From assembly GCF_006715635.1 (NCBI RefSeq), contig NZ_VFNP01000002.1:2232001-2296000 (forward strand): a stretch of DNA of 64,000 bases, given 5' to 3'. The notes beneath the pieces were generated by a model. That model ran no database searches. It was not told the origin of the DNA and saw nothing but the letters and a program-made list of their open reading frames with translations. How positions within the stretch are numbered: position 1 is the stretch's first letter; each line of letters begins with the position of its first letter. The position numbers were made by a program, and so were the translations under genes. This DNA comes from Streptomyces sp. SLBN-118 (lineage in GTDB: Bacteria; Actinomycetota; Actinomycetes; Streptomycetales; Streptomycetaceae). Below are positions 32,797 to 42,435 of the stretch, piece by piece.

Positions 32797-33624
32797 ATGA
32801 AGCAGCGAACAGCGCAGGTCCGCTGGGAACAGCGCATGCAGACCCCCCTTCTGGTGCTCGCCGTCGCGTTCGGCCTCGCGTACGCCGCGCCGATCGTGGC
32901 GCCCGACGCCAACGGGTGGGTGATAACGCTCTGCACGATCACCGAGTGGGTGGTGTGGGGGACCTTCGCCGTCGACTACCTCGTACGGCTGGCGCTGGCA
33001 CCGGCCAAGTGGCTTTTCGCACGCAAGCATCCGCTGGACCTGGTGGCGGTGGTGCTGCCGCTGGTGCAGCCGCTGCGCCTGCTGCGGGTCGTCTCGACGC
33101 TGCTGCTGGTGGGCCGCCGGGCCAGGATGGCACCGCAGATCACTCTGACGACGTATGTCGGTGGCGCGGTGGTGGGGCTGATGATGTTCGGCTCGCTTGC
33201 CGTACTGCATGTGGAGAGGGACGCGCCGAACGGGAACATCAAGACGCTCGGTGATGCGGTGTGGTGGTCGTTCACCACGATGACGACGGTCGGGTACGGC
33301 GATCATGCGCCGACGACGGGTCTGGGGCGGGTGCTCGCGGTCGGGCTGATGATTTCGGGGATCGCGCTGCTCGGTGTCGTCACCGCCAATATCGCGGCAT
33401 GGTTCATCTCCCGCTTCGAGCGGGACGACGCCGAGGAACGCAAGCAGACGGCGCTGCTCCAGGCGCTGGCGGCGGAAGTGCGGGCGCTGCGGGAGCAGGT
33501 GGCCGCGCTGTCACAGGCCGGGGCGGTCACGGAGCTTCCTGCAACGGCGGTGCAGGCGGAAGCCGGGGCGGGCGCCATGCCCACCCCGGCCGGTCTGTCC
33601 GACGAGCCTGCGGTGCGTGGCTGA
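32797..33624 (+). CDS. Voltage-gated-type potassium channel
   Basis: 275 aa. Hydrophobic segments at about 17-36, 41-64, 78-110 and 124-142 resemble a short S1-S4-like region with a basic segment (LRLLRVVSTLLLVGRRAR), then the pore helix and selectivity filter TTVGYGD (near 168-174) and the last helix. The C-terminus is a coiled coil (EERKQTALLQALAAEVRALREQ) that may tetramerise, then a loose tail. It should conduct K+ across the membrane; no regulatory RCK or cyclic-nucleotide domain is seen. Confidence 0.87.
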   Translation: MKQRTAQVRWEQRMQTPLLVLAVAFGLAYAAPIVAPDANGWVITLCTITEWVVWGTFAVDYLVRLALAPAKWLFARKHPLDLVAVVLPLVQPLRLLRVVSTLLLVGRRARMAPQITLTTYVGGAVVGLMMFGSLAVLHVERDAPNGNIKTLGDAVWWSFTTMTTVGYGDHAPTTGLGRVLAVGLMISGIALLGVVTANIAAWFISRFERDDAEERKQTALLQALAAEVRALREQVAALSQAGAVTELPATAVQAEAGAGAMPTPAGLSDEPAVRG

Positions 33625-33627
33625 CGA

Positions 33628-33933
33628 TCACCACATCCCGCTTGCGGGAACCGTGGCTCCCGCGAGCCAGACGATCGCCAGCAGGGTGTCGATGCCGCCG
33701 AGCACGACTGCCGCCAGTGCCGGGACCGGCTGTGCACCGTTCCAGCGGCGGCCCATACCGAGCCATCCGCAGACGATCGCGATCGGGCCGAGGACGATCC
33801 CCAGCACGAAGAAACCGGCGATCGCACAGATCAGGCCGATGATTCCGAGTGCCGCGCGATCCGGCCCGCTCCTCGACCAGTTCCGGCCGCGTGAGCGGGG
33901 GTGCCTGCGCGTTGTGTGTCCGAAGCCCGCCAT
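33628..33933 (-). CDS. DUF4190-type small membrane protein
   Basis: 101 aa from ATG 33933, with GAGGAG 5 bases upstream. A basic N-terminus (TTRRHPRSRGRN) precedes two hydrophobic hairpin segments, AALGIIGLICAIAGFFVLG and VLGGIDTLLAIVWLAG, in the DUF4190 arrangement with PIAIVCGWLGMGR between. It is an inner-membrane protein of unknown function. Its 3' end is 3 bases from the convergent channel gene. Confidence 0.7.
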   Translation of the reverse strand: MAGFGHTTRRHPRSRGRNWSRSGPDRAALGIIGLICAIAGFFVLGIVLGPIAIVCGWLGMGRRWNGAQPVPALAAVVLGGIDTLLAIVWLAGATVPASGMW

Positions 33934-33983
33934 CATCACTCCTCGAGTCGTCGAATCGGGGCTCGGAGAGCGGGTACCCCGCT

Positions 33984-34343
33984 TCAGCGTTCCCAGACCT
34001 TGAACGCCCTGACCCGGTACGGGGATTGGGGCACCCAGGTGCCATCGCCCGGGTAGGTCTCGAACTCGCCGGTCTCCTCGCACTCCTGCGACTGGTACGT
34101 GGTGACCGGCCGCCCGGTCCGGTTGGCGAGTGCCTCGGCGCTGGTGCCGGGCGGCAGCGGAACACAGCTCTCGACATCGGTGCCGTAGAGCTCATGGACC
34201 TGGCGGATGCCCTTGAAGTCCCCTTTCTCCCACAGGCACAACTCGCCCACCGCGCACTCCCCGAGGCGGGGTGGCGCGGCGGCAGCCGTCTGCGGCGCCA
34301 GTAGGGCTGCGGCCAGGACTCCGGCCGTGAAGATCATGCGCAT
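33984..34343 (-). CDS. Secreted peptidase-inhibitor (I36/SMPI-like) family protein
   Basis: 119 aa from ATG 34343 after a G-rich stretch. The signal peptide MRMIFTAGVLAAALLAPQ ends at AAAA near 22. Mature residues ECAVGELCLWEKGDFKG are the start of the I36/beta-gamma-crystallin-like fold of Streptomyces metalloprotease inhibitors. Four cysteines (two near the start, SCVPL, SQECEE) could make two disulfides. It is probably an extracellular protease inhibitor or a crystallin-like structural protein; the inhibitory role is inferred from the family. Confidence 0.75.
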   Translation of the reverse strand: MRMIFTAGVLAAALLAPQTAAAAPPRLGECAVGELCLWEKGDFKGIRQVHELYGTDVESCVPLPPGTSAEALANRTGRPVTTYQSQECEETGEFETYPGDGTWVPQSPYRVRAFKVWER

Positions 34344-34594
34344 GTCGGTAACCCCCGTGTCGTACTGATCACTTGACCGCAGCGTGACCGGAGGCCGGCG
34401 GCCGGGGGAAGGGCGTTCGATGCACGTCACCCTGATAGGCGACAGTCCCGGCGGGTGGGAGCGGGGCGGGGCGCACCCCAAACCGGGTGACCGCAGCGGC
34501 GCGCCCGCGCACGGAATGTGACGACATTCCCTTCGTACTCTCTTCGGACACGTGATCTGCCTCACGGTCTTCGCGAGCCGCCTCGCGCGTCTCC

Positions 34595-34600
34595 TAGGGT
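34595..34600 (+). promoter_or_regulatory. Leaderless -10 box of the DUF1023 gene
   Basis: TAGGGT, 8 bases before GTG 34609. The same TAGGGT(N)7-8-start layout is seen at 51493-51498. Confidence 0.4.
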
Positions 34601-34608
34601 GTCCCGCA

Positions 34609-35820
34609 GTGACTTCCTTCGACTCCTCCCCCACCCTCACCGCCTGGCGCGCCCTGCTCGCGCTCGCGGTCGTGTTCATGATGCTGGCGACCACCGGCTG
34701 GACCGCAGTACGACATCAGAGCGGTCCCCGCGACGGTCTCGAGGCTGAGCTCGCGGGCTGGGCCAAGGCCCGGGTCGGGGTGCGGGCGCTGCCCGATCCG
34801 GATTCACCGCCGCAGCGCCTCGCCGCGTTCTTCGGTTCCATCGGCAGCACGCAGCGGGCCCGTCTCGCCGACCGGTACCCCCTCCTCGTCGGCAATCTCA
34901 ACGGGGCTCCGGTCACCCTGCGCTACCGCGCCAACCGCAAGGCCCTCGCGCTCTCGCTGACGGAGGAGCGCAAGCGCGCGAAGGACGTCAACCTGACCAC
35001 GGCCGGCCATCACCAGGCCGTCCGCCGTATGCACCGCTTCGAGGCACTCATGAGCCCCGAGCGGCAGATCCTCGCCTTCGATCCGTCCGGTCCCGGCAAG
35101 GTCGCCGAGGTGCTCGGCGACCTCGACCGGGCCCAGCGGGTGTCGGTGATCGTCCCAGGCGTCGACACCAATCTGCTCACCTTCCAGAGGACCTCGCGCA
35201 AGTACACCGCGCCGGCGGGCATGGCGGAGTCCCTGTACGCCGCCGAGCGGGCCGCGTCCCCGCGTACGCGTACGGCGGTCATCGCGTGGGCCGACTACAC
35301 CGCACCCGCCGGTATCGGCATGGACTCGGCCACGGGCCGCCGCGCCGAGGACGGTGCGGTGCGCCTGGCCGCACTCACGGGCGCGCTGCCCGGCCGCTCC
35401 AAGATCGCGCTGTTCTGCCACAGTTACGGCTCCGTCGTGTGCGGTGTCGCCGCGCGCCATCTGCCCGCCCGCGTGCGTGATGTGGCGGTGGCCGGCAGCC
35501 CCGGCATGCGCGCCGAGAACGTGGCCGGGCTCCACGCCCGGGCCCGCGTCTGGGCGATGCGGGATCGGGACGACTGGATCCAGGACGTGCCGCATCTGGC
35601 GGTCGGCGGCCTCGGCCACGGCGAGGACCCGGTCACCCCGGAGTTCGGCGCGCGGGTGCTGTCCGCGGCGGACGCGGTCGGTCACACCGGCTATTTCGAG
35701 CCGGGTACGGAGAGCGTCAGCAACTTCGCCGAGATAGGCGTCGGTTCCTACGACGGAGTGACCTGTCACAGCGGCGACGACACGTGCCGCAGTGGTATTT
35801 ACGGCAACGAAGCGGCCTGA
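34609..35820 (+). CDS. Alpha/beta hydrolase, DUF1023 family
   Basis: 403 aa from GTG 34609, preferred over upstream starts because of the -10 box TAGGGT. A membrane or signal-anchor helix at about 11-30 is followed by the DUF1023 domain: IVPGVDTNL, AVIAWADYTAP, the nucleophile elbow CHSYGS (GxSxG type), VAGSPGMRA, WAMRDRDDWI with catalytic Asp, and VGHTGYF with the His. These are lipase or esterase-like proteins of unknown substrate; there are several per Streptomyces genome. Confidence 0.84.
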   Translation: MTSFDSSPTLTAWRALLALAVVFMMLATTGWTAVRHQSGPRDGLEAELAGWAKARVGVRALPDPDSPPQRLAAFFGSIGSTQRARLADRYPLLVGNLNGAPVTLRYRANRKALALSLTEERKRAKDVNLTTAGHHQAVRRMHRFEALMSPERQILAFDPSGPGKVAEVLGDLDRAQRVSVIVPGVDTNLLTFQRTSRKYTAPAGMAESLYAAERAASPRTRTAVIAWADYTAPAGIGMDSATGRRAEDGAVRLAALTGALPGRSKIALFCHSYGSVVCGVAARHLPARVRDVAVAGSPGMRAENVAGLHARARVWAMRDRDDWIQDVPHLAVGGLGHGEDPVTPEFGARVLSAADAVGHTGYFEPGTESVSNFAEIGVGSYDGVTCHSGDDTCRSGIYGNEAA

Positions 35821-35882
35821 CGCGCGTAGAGCATCGTGGCCGGGCCTGAGCACCGAGGGGCGACGCGAGGGCACGCGCCGCC

Positions 35883-35888
35883 TACGAT
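35883..35888 (+). promoter_or_regulatory. Leaderless -10 box of the DUF4429 gene
   Basis: TACGAT, 7 bases before ATG 35896; its end overlaps a second possible ATG at 35887. Confidence 0.4.
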
Positions 35889-35895
35889 GAGGCGT

Positions 35896-36765
35896 ATGGG
35901 TGATGTTCTGGCCGGAATTCAAGCCACTTGGGAGTTCGAGACCGACTCCGTGCTCATCCGCTTCGAACGGGGACTCCGCGCGCCGAAGCTGTTCCAGACG
36001 CTTCGCGAACGCCGAATCCCCCACGAGGCGTTGGCGTCGGTGACCCTCTCCCCGGGCAAGCGCGGCACGGTGGTGCTGCACGCTGCGCCCAGACCCGGTG
36101 CCGATCCGCTGATGGATGCCGCGGCCGGGCAGCTGAAGGAGGGCTGCGACCCGTACCGGCTGGTGCTGCCCGCGGAGCGCGAGACACTCGCCGAGTACTA
36201 CGCCGACGAACTGCGCGCCCTGCTCCCCGCCGATGCCGAAACCCCGGCCGAGCGGTACGCCGTGGCCGCGCCCGAGGGCCCGATGCACTTCAAGGCGTAC
36301 GACGGAAAGGCCTTCTTCGACGGCTCGATGGTCTCGTTCCGCTGGTCCCGGACGGCCGCGTCGTCCGCCAAGTGGCGGGCGGGCGACCAGAGTTTCCCGG
36401 TGACGGAGCTGAGCGGCCTGGAGTGGCGCTCGCCGGAGGCGTTCGACGGGTATCTGAGGCTGCTGCGCCACGGTGACGATCCGGGTGACGAGTCGGCCGC
36501 GCCCAGGCAGGTGGACCAGGATCCTGCGTCGGTGCTCTTCGGGGTGAGCCGCGGGCCGGTGCACGAGTCGCTGCCCTTCGCCGCGGCGGTGCTGGAGTCC
36601 GTACGCAACAGTGGCTCCGCGCCGGTGATGGCGCTGCGGGCGGGGCGGCGCGACCCGGCGGACATCGCCGAGCGGATACGGCACCTCGGGGAGCTGCACC
36701 AGGCGGGCCTGGTGACGGACGAGGAGTTCAGCACCAAGAAGGCACAGCTGCTCGCGGAGCTGTGA
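35896..36765 (+). CDS. DUF4429 protein with C-terminal SHOCT domain
   Basis: 289 aa from ATG 35896, matched to the -10 box 7 bases upstream. Two DUF4429 beta domains (about 1-110: SVLIRFERGL...SVTLSPGKRGTVVL; about 130-215: YDGKAFFDGSMVSFRW) precede a SHOCT helix pair at the end (IRHLGELHQAGLVTDEEFSTKKAQLL). SHOCT modules are short oligomerisation or protein-docking units. Function unknown; no membrane segment. Confidence 0.82.
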   Translation: MGDVLAGIQATWEFETDSVLIRFERGLRAPKLFQTLRERRIPHEALASVTLSPGKRGTVVLHAAPRPGADPLMDAAAGQLKEGCDPYRLVLPAERETLAEYYADELRALLPADAETPAERYAVAAPEGPMHFKAYDGKAFFDGSMVSFRWSRTAASSAKWRAGDQSFPVTELSGLEWRSPEAFDGYLRLLRHGDDPGDESAAPRQVDQDPASVLFGVSRGPVHESLPFAAAVLESVRNSGSAPVMALRAGRRDPADIAERIRHLGELHQAGLVTDEEFSTKKAQLLAEL

Positions 36766-36831
36766 GTCGTGTGCGAGTGACGGAGCCCGCCGCGGCACTG
36801 CTCGCGGCGGGCAACGCTTCGGCCCGTACGG

Positions 36832-37860
<1,029 letters not shown>

Positions 37861-37866
37861 CAGGTT

Positions 37867-38322
37867 TCAGAGCCTCTCCGACGCCCGCCGGGCGTCCGCA
37901 TAAAAGTCGATCTTGTGATCCAGCACGGCGAGCGTGTCCTGCAGCTCCGCGATGCGCCTGCGCACATCGCGCCGCGTCCGCTGCAGCAGCTCCTGCCGTG
38001 CCTCGAAGGTGTGCTCGCCCTCGCGCACCAGCTCGGCATAGCGGACCATGTCCGCGACCGGCATCCCGGTCAGCCGCAGCTTGCCGACGAAGGCGAGCCA
38101 GTCCAGATCGCGATTGGTGAAGCGCCGCTGCCCGGTGTGCGACCGGTCGACGTGCGGCATCAGCCCGATCCGCTCGTACCAGCGCAGGGTGTGCGCGGTG
38201 AGCCCGGTGAAAGCGACGACCTCGCTGATCGTGTAGCGGTCCTGGCCCTCGGGGCGGGGATGCGCAGGGGGAGCCGACTTGCAGAGGTCCACTCGTACCT
38301 GCGTGCTCTCGATCAGCGTCAT
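37867..38322 (-). CDS. MerR-family regulator of the AKR operon
   Basis: 151 aa, ATG 38322. Residues about 28-95 are the MerR winged helix (TISEVVAFTGLTAHTLRWYERIGL, RFTNRDLDWLAFVGKLRLTGMPV), then the dimer coiled coil ending IAELQDTLAVLDHKIDFYA. It lacks the Cys metal ligands of CueR/SoxR at the expected end, so it may sense an organic or stress signal. TAGCGT lies 7 bases upstream of the ATG, and the operator at 38340-38357 covers the promoter. Confidence 0.88.
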   Translation of the reverse strand: MTLIESTQVRVDLCKSAPPAHPRPEGQDRYTISEVVAFTGLTAHTLRWYERIGLMPHVDRSHTGQRRFTNRDLDWLAFVGKLRLTGMPVADMVRYAELVREGEHTFEARQELLQRTRRDVRRRIAELQDTLAVLDHKIDFYADARRASERL

Positions 38323-38339
38323 GTCCTCAACGCTAAAAC

Positions 38340-38357
38340 CTTCGAGTGCACTTCAAG
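38340..38357 (-). promoter_or_regulatory. MerR-type operator
   Basis: CTTCGAGTGCACTTCAAG: CTTCGAGTG faces CTTGAAGTG with 7 of 9 bases matching. It is the form known for MerR regulators of AKR genes (CTTGAAGTGCACTCGAAG type) and sits just upstream of the merR start. Confidence 0.6.
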
Positions 38358-38409
38358 CAAGCAGAAATGGATGGCAGTTTCCCGGCGACGCCCCATAACC
38401 TCCAAGACC

Positions 38410-38613
38410 ATGAGCCTCGCACGACGCGCCACCCCCGATGACGCCGAAGAGCTGGTCCGCCTCCGCAAGGTCATGCAGGACTCGTATCTCGGGCCGTTCC
38501 GCGAGCGCGGCGTACGCAAGATCGACCTGCGGGCCTCCTCCGACGGCGAGCCCCTGTACACCTCGCTCGGCTTCGTCCGCACCCCTGATCCGGCGATGAG
38601 ACTCACCCTTTAG
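38410..38613 (+). pseudogene. GNAT acetyltransferase with an internal deletion
   Basis: 67 codons. The start MSLARRATPDDAEELVRLR is the usual GNAT N-terminus and the end DLRASSDGEPLYTSLGFVRT is the usual GNAT C-terminus, but the middle (including the acetyl-CoA loop RxxGxG/A) is absent; a normal enzyme has about 150-160 residues. The frame is intact, so roughly 90 codons seem to have been cut out cleanly at about residue 31. It cannot acetylate. The -10-like TAACCT upstream remains. Confidence 0.6.
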
Positions 38614-38616
38614 GCT
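38611..38616 (+). promoter_or_regulatory. Leaderless -10 box of the serine hydrolase gene
   Basis: TAGGCT, starting with the stop codon of the GNAT relic, 7 bases before ATG 38624. Confidence 0.4.
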
Positions 38617-38623
38617 CGTACGC

Positions 38624-39436
38624 ATGCAGAGCCTGGCGATGATCGAGAACTGGCCGGTACCGACCGCGGCGGCCGCCGTCGTACGAGCGGACGGCACCGT
38701 CGCCGGATCGCACGGCCTGCTCGCGCACCGCTTCGCGCTCGCCTCCGTCACCAAGCCGCTCACGGCCTACGCGGCGCTCGTGGCGTACGAGGAAGGGGCC
38801 ATCGAGCTCGACGAACCGGCGGGCCCCGAGGGCTCCACGGTCCGTCATCTGCTCGCCCACACCTCCGGCCTGGCCTTCGACGAGCACCGCGTGACGGCCC
38901 CGCCCGGTACCCGCAGGCTGTACTCCAACGCGGGCTTCGAGGCGCTCGGCGACCACATCGCCAAGGCGACGGGCATCCCGTTCGCGGAGTATCTGCGCCA
39001 GGCCGTCCTCGAACCACTGCGCATGACGGCGACCACGCTGGAGGGCTCCCCCGCGAAGGACGGCGTCTCGACGGTCGACGACCTGGTGCGCTTCGCCGCA
39101 GAGGTGCAGGCGCCGCGGCTGCTGGACGCCCGTACCGTCCTCGAGGCCATGACGGTCGTGCACCCGGGCCTGTCAGGCATCCTTCCCGGCTACGGGCACC
39201 AGAAGCCGAACGACTGGGGTCTTGGCTTCGAGATCCGGGACTCCAAGACACCGCACTGGACGGGCAGTTCGTCCTCGCCCCGCACCTTCGGCCACTTCGG
39301 GCAGTCGGGCACGTTCCTGTGGATCGATCCGGATGCGGGCGCGGCGTGCGTGGCGCTCACGGACCGGCCCTTCGGGCAGTGGGCGATCGACGCGTGGCCG
39401 CCGTTCACGGACGCGGTGCTGGCGGAGCTGAGCTGA
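38624..39436 (+). CDS. Serine hydrolase of the beta-lactamase/DD-peptidase class
   Basis: 270 aa, shorter than most of the family (350-400). The active-site SVTK is at about 42-45, the second motif is YSN in RLYSNAGFE, and HFGQSG stands for the third KTG-like motif. No signal peptide is present, so it should be cytosolic, likely an esterase or peptidase on small molecules. Its 3' end is followed by 12-base tandem repeats that extend into the pirin gene end. Confidence 0.85.
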   Translation: MQSLAMIENWPVPTAAAAVVRADGTVAGSHGLLAHRFALASVTKPLTAYAALVAYEEGAIELDEPAGPEGSTVRHLLAHTSGLAFDEHRVTAPPGTRRLYSNAGFEALGDHIAKATGIPFAEYLRQAVLEPLRMTATTLEGSPAKDGVSTVDDLVRFAAEVQAPRLLDARTVLEAMTVVHPGLSGILPGYGHQKPNDWGLGFEIRDSKTPHWTGSSSSPRTFGHFGQSGTFLWIDPDAGAACVALTDRPFGQWAIDAWPPFTDAVLAELS

Positions 39437-39438
39437 GT

Positions 39439-39486
39439 ACCGGTCTCAGGACCGGTCTCAGGACCGGTCTCAGGACCGGTCTCAGG
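39439..39486. repeat. 12-bp tandem repeat, four exact copies
   Basis: ACCGGTCTCAGG is repeated four times without change between the convergent serine hydrolase and pirin genes; the stop of pirin (39482) lies in the last unit. Exactly identical copies suggest recent slippage. Confidence 0.9.
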
Positions 39487-40141
39487 ACTCGTACAGCTCC
39501 CAGAGCAGCAGCTCGGCCTGAACCACGGCGGCCAGCTCAAGGCCGTCCGCGTCCGTGATCCGCGCCGCGTCCCCCTGGGCCAACTCCGCATCGACCAGAC
39601 GCACTTCGCCCCGCACCACATGCACGTACACCGCCGGCGCGTCCGGCACTGCCGTGCGCTCTCCTGGGGAGAGGCGGCGGACATGCAGCATCGCGCCCGC
39701 CTCGGGGAGTGCGTAGGGCGTCGAGTCCGCGATACCGCGCACGATCTCGTACGCGGGATCGCCGCCCGGCGTCAGCGGAGCAAGCCACATCTGCACGAAG
39801 GTCAGCGGCACGTCCGCGTCATTGCGCTCCACATGACGCACGCCGTCCGCGGAGCTGAGCCGCTGGACGTCGCCGGGCCGGACGACGGTCGCACGGCCCG
39901 TCGAGTCGCGATGGGTCAGCTCGCCCTCGACGACCCAGGTGACGATCTCGGTGTGGCTGTGCGGATGCTCGTCGAACCCGGCACCGGGATCGAGACGCTC
40001 CTCGTTGCAGGCGAGGATCGCACCGAATCGCAGGTTGTCGGGGTCGTAGTGCTGCCCGAAGGAGAAGGCGTGCAGGGACTCGATGCCCGAGGCGGGATCG
40101 CCGCCGCGGAAGCGGTCGGCGGAGCGCCGTACGTCAATCAC
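39482..40141 (-). CDS. Pirin-family protein
   Basis: 219 aa from GTG 40141 (MIDVRRSADRF). The bicupin metal site is visible: HPHSHTEIVTWVVEGELTHRD (two His and Glu) and GVRHVERN (His and Glu), the pirin ligands. The C-terminal cupin is less conserved. Bacterial pirins can be quercetinases or transcription cofactors; in Streptomyces one affects pyruvate and acetyl-CoA metabolism. That would suit its place between aceE and the fab genes, but the role is an inference. Confidence 0.85.
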   Translation of the reverse strand: MIDVRRSADRFRGGDPASGIESLHAFSFGQHYDPDNLRFGAILACNEERLDPGAGFDEHPHSHTEIVTWVVEGELTHRDSTGRATVVRPGDVQRLSSADGVRHVERNDADVPLTFVQMWLAPLTPGGDPAYEIVRGIADSTPYALPEAGAMLHVRRLSPGERTAVPDAPAVYVHVVRGEVRLVDAELAQGDAARITDADGLELAAVVQAELLLWELYES

Positions 40142-40233
40142 GACTCCCACCGTAGACCCGGGAAGGGGGCCCGATGCGCGTACCGGAGCCCCGCCACTCC
40201 GCTCAGCCGTCCCGATAAGGCAATCTTGTCCCC

Positions 40234-41418
40234 GTGCCCGAACCTGCAGCGAACTCCGCCCACCCGCATACCGCGACCCTGCGCCGTCTGGAGCAGTCCT
40301 CCGGCCGGCTCGCCGCGAACGCCATCGCACGCATGGACGAGACGCTGCCGTGGTACCGCGCGATGCCCCCGGAGAACCGGTCGTGGATCGGCCTTGTCGC
40401 CCAGGCCGGTATCGCCGCGTTCACCGAGTGGTTCCGGCATCCGGAGACCCCGCAGGCGATCTCGACCGACGTCTTCGGCACGGCTCCGCGCGAGCTGACC
40501 CGCGCGATCACCCTGCGCCAGACCGTCGAGATGGTGCGCACCACCATCGAGGTCATGGAGGCGGCGATCGAGGAGGTCGCGGCGCCCGGTGACGAGTCCG
40601 TACTGCGCGAGGCCCTGCTCGTCTACGCACGCGAGATCGCCTTCGCGACCGCGCAGGTGTACGCGCAGGCCGCCGAGGCCCGCGGCGCCTGGGACGCCCG
40701 GCTCGAATCGCTGGTCGTCAACGCCGTACTGTCCGGCGAGGCCGACGAGGGGGCGGTGTCCCGCGCAGCCGCGCTCGGCTGGAACTCCCCCGAGCACGTC
40801 TGCGTCATCCTCGGCACCGCGCCCGACGGCGACAGCGAACTCACCGTCGAGGCCATCCGCCGGGCCGCCCGGCACGCCAAGCTCCAGGTCCTCACCGGAG
40901 TCCTCGGCGACCGGCTCGTCGTCATCGCGGGCGGCAGCGACAACCCGCTCCAGGTCGCCAAGGCCCTGATCGGGCCTTATGCCGCGGGTCCGGTGGTCGC
41001 GGGGCCCGTCGTGCCCGACCTGCTCGCCGCCACCAAGTCCGCGCAGGCCGCGGCCGCCGGGCTCAAGGCGTGTTCCGCCTGGCAGGACGCCCCCCGCCCG
41101 GTCCTCGCGGACGATCTGCTGCCGGAGCGCGCGATCGCATCGGACCCGGGCGCGCGGGAGCAATTGGTGGAGGAGATCTACAGACCGCTGGAAGAAGCGG
41201 GGTCGGCGCTTCTGGAAACCTTGAGCGTCTATCTGGAGCAGGCGAGTAGCCTCGAGGGCGCTGCAAGAATGCTCTTCGTCCACCCCAACACCGTGCGCTA
41301 CCGGCTGCGACGTGTGACCGACGTCACCGGATGGTCACCCTCCGATGTTCGCTCCGCGTTCACGCTGCGGATTGCGCTCATCCTCGGGCGTCTGGCCGAC
41401 GCAGATTCGCAGCCCTAG
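40234..41418 (+). CDS. fasR: PucR-family regulator FasR
   Basis: 394 aa from GTG 40234. The N-terminal sensor region (about 20-170) is followed by a GGDEF-like central part and a C-terminal helix-turn-helix (about 330-385) with the PucR motif YLEQASSLEGAARMLFVHPNTVRYRLRRV. The gene is directly upstream of fabD. In S. coelicolor the protein at this place (FasR, SCO2386) activates the fabDHPF genes and so controls fatty acid supply. I assign it by motif and synteny. Confidence 0.9.
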   Translation: MPEPAANSAHPHTATLRRLEQSSGRLAANAIARMDETLPWYRAMPPENRSWIGLVAQAGIAAFTEWFRHPETPQAISTDVFGTAPRELTRAITLRQTVEMVRTTIEVMEAAIEEVAAPGDESVLREALLVYAREIAFATAQVYAQAAEARGAWDARLESLVVNAVLSGEADEGAVSRAAALGWNSPEHVCVILGTAPDGDSELTVEAIRRAARHAKLQVLTGVLGDRLVVIAGGSDNPLQVAKALIGPYAAGPVVAGPVVPDLLAATKSAQAAAAGLKACSAWQDAPRPVLADDLLPERAIASDPGAREQLVEEIYRPLEEAGSALLETLSVYLEQASSLEGAARMLFVHPNTVRYRLRRVTDVTGWSPSDVRSAFTLRIALILGRLADADSQP

Positions 41419-41507
41419 ACTTTTGTCGAACACCAACAATTCCCCTGACGTTTCTTGGTCCCTGTCCCCACGGGCGGTTGGAGCCGTCCACAAGAGAAAG
41501 TGTGAGG
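41419..41507 (+). promoter_or_regulatory. fabD upstream region (FasR target by analogy)
   Basis: 89 bases between fasR and fabD, AT-richer than average on the left. TTGT (41424) and ACAA (41437) form a weak inverted repeat. FasR of S. coelicolor binds in this gap, so it is the expected activator site, but I cannot identify its exact bases. Confidence 0.35.
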
Positions 41508-42419
41508 GTGCTCGTACTCGTCGCTCCCGGCCAAGGCGCTCAGACGCCCGGCTTCCTGACTCCCTGGCTCGACCTCCCCGGCGCTGCCGACCGCATTGCG
41601 GCCTGGTCCGACGCCATCGAGCTCGACCTTGCCCACTACGGCACGAAGGCCGACGCGGACGAGATCCGCGACACCGCCGTGGCACAGCCGCTCCTCGTCG
41701 CCGCCGGCCTGCTCTCGGCCGCGGCGCTCGGTGAGGTTCGCCCCGGCGCCGTCGCAGGTCACAGCGTCGGCGAAATCACCGCGGCCACATTCGCCGGTGT
41801 CCTCGACGAGGTCGCCGCACTCGGTTTCGTCCGTACGCGCGGACTGGCCATGGCCGAGGCCGCCGCGGTCACCGAGACCGGTATGTCGGCCGTCCTCGGC
41901 GGTGACCCCGAGCAGGTCGTCGCCCATCTCGAAAGCCTCGGCCTGACCCCGGCGAACGTGAACGGAGCCGGCCAGATCGTCGCCGCAGGCACCGCCGAGC
42001 AACTGGCGGCACTGGCCGAGAACAAGCCGGAGAAGGCCCGTGTCATCGCACTGAAGGTGGCCGGCGCGTTCCACACGCACCACATGGCGCCCGCGGTCGC
42101 GGCCCTCAAGGAGGCTGCCCGGAACCTCACGGTCTCCGACCCGGTCCTGCCGTACGTCTCGAACAAGGACGGCCACATCGTCTCCACCGGCGACGAGGTC
42201 ATCGCCCGGCTGGTCGGCCAGGTCGCCAACCCGGTCCGCTGGGACCTGTGCATGGAGACCTTCAAGGAGCAGGGCGTCACCGCCCTGGTCGAGGTCTGCC
42301 CCGGCGGCACGCTCACGGGCCTCGCCAAGCGCGCCCTGCCGGGCGTGCAGACGCTCGCGCTCAAGACCCCCGACGACCTCGACGCGGCCCGCACGCTTGT
42401 CGCCGAGCATTCAGCCTGA
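41508..42419 (+). CDS. fabD: Malonyl-CoA:ACP transacylase
   Basis: 303 aa from GTG 41508 (VLVLVAPGQGAQ; the S. coelicolor FabD start); GTG 41502 two codons upstream is possible. The GxSxG elbow is GHSVGE, with Ser about 87; the malonyl-specific Arg is near VRTRGLAM; the catalytic His is in AFHTHHMAP. It loads malonyl onto the acyl carrier protein in the cytosolic type II fatty acid synthase. First gene of fabD-fabH-acpP-fabF; the fabH start is 16 bases after its stop. Confidence 0.95.
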   Translation: MLVLVAPGQGAQTPGFLTPWLDLPGAADRIAAWSDAIELDLAHYGTKADADEIRDTAVAQPLLVAAGLLSAAALGEVRPGAVAGHSVGEITAATFAGVLDEVAALGFVRTRGLAMAEAAAVTETGMSAVLGGDPEQVVAHLESLGLTPANVNGAGQIVAAGTAEQLAALAENKPEKARVIALKVAGAFHTHHMAPAVAALKEAARNLTVSDPVLPYVSNKDGHIVSTGDEVIARLVGQVANPVRWDLCMETFKEQGVTALVEVCPGGTLTGLAKRALPGVQTLALKTPDDLDAARTLVAEHSA

Positions 42420-42435
42420 CAAGGAGCCGCAGAGC

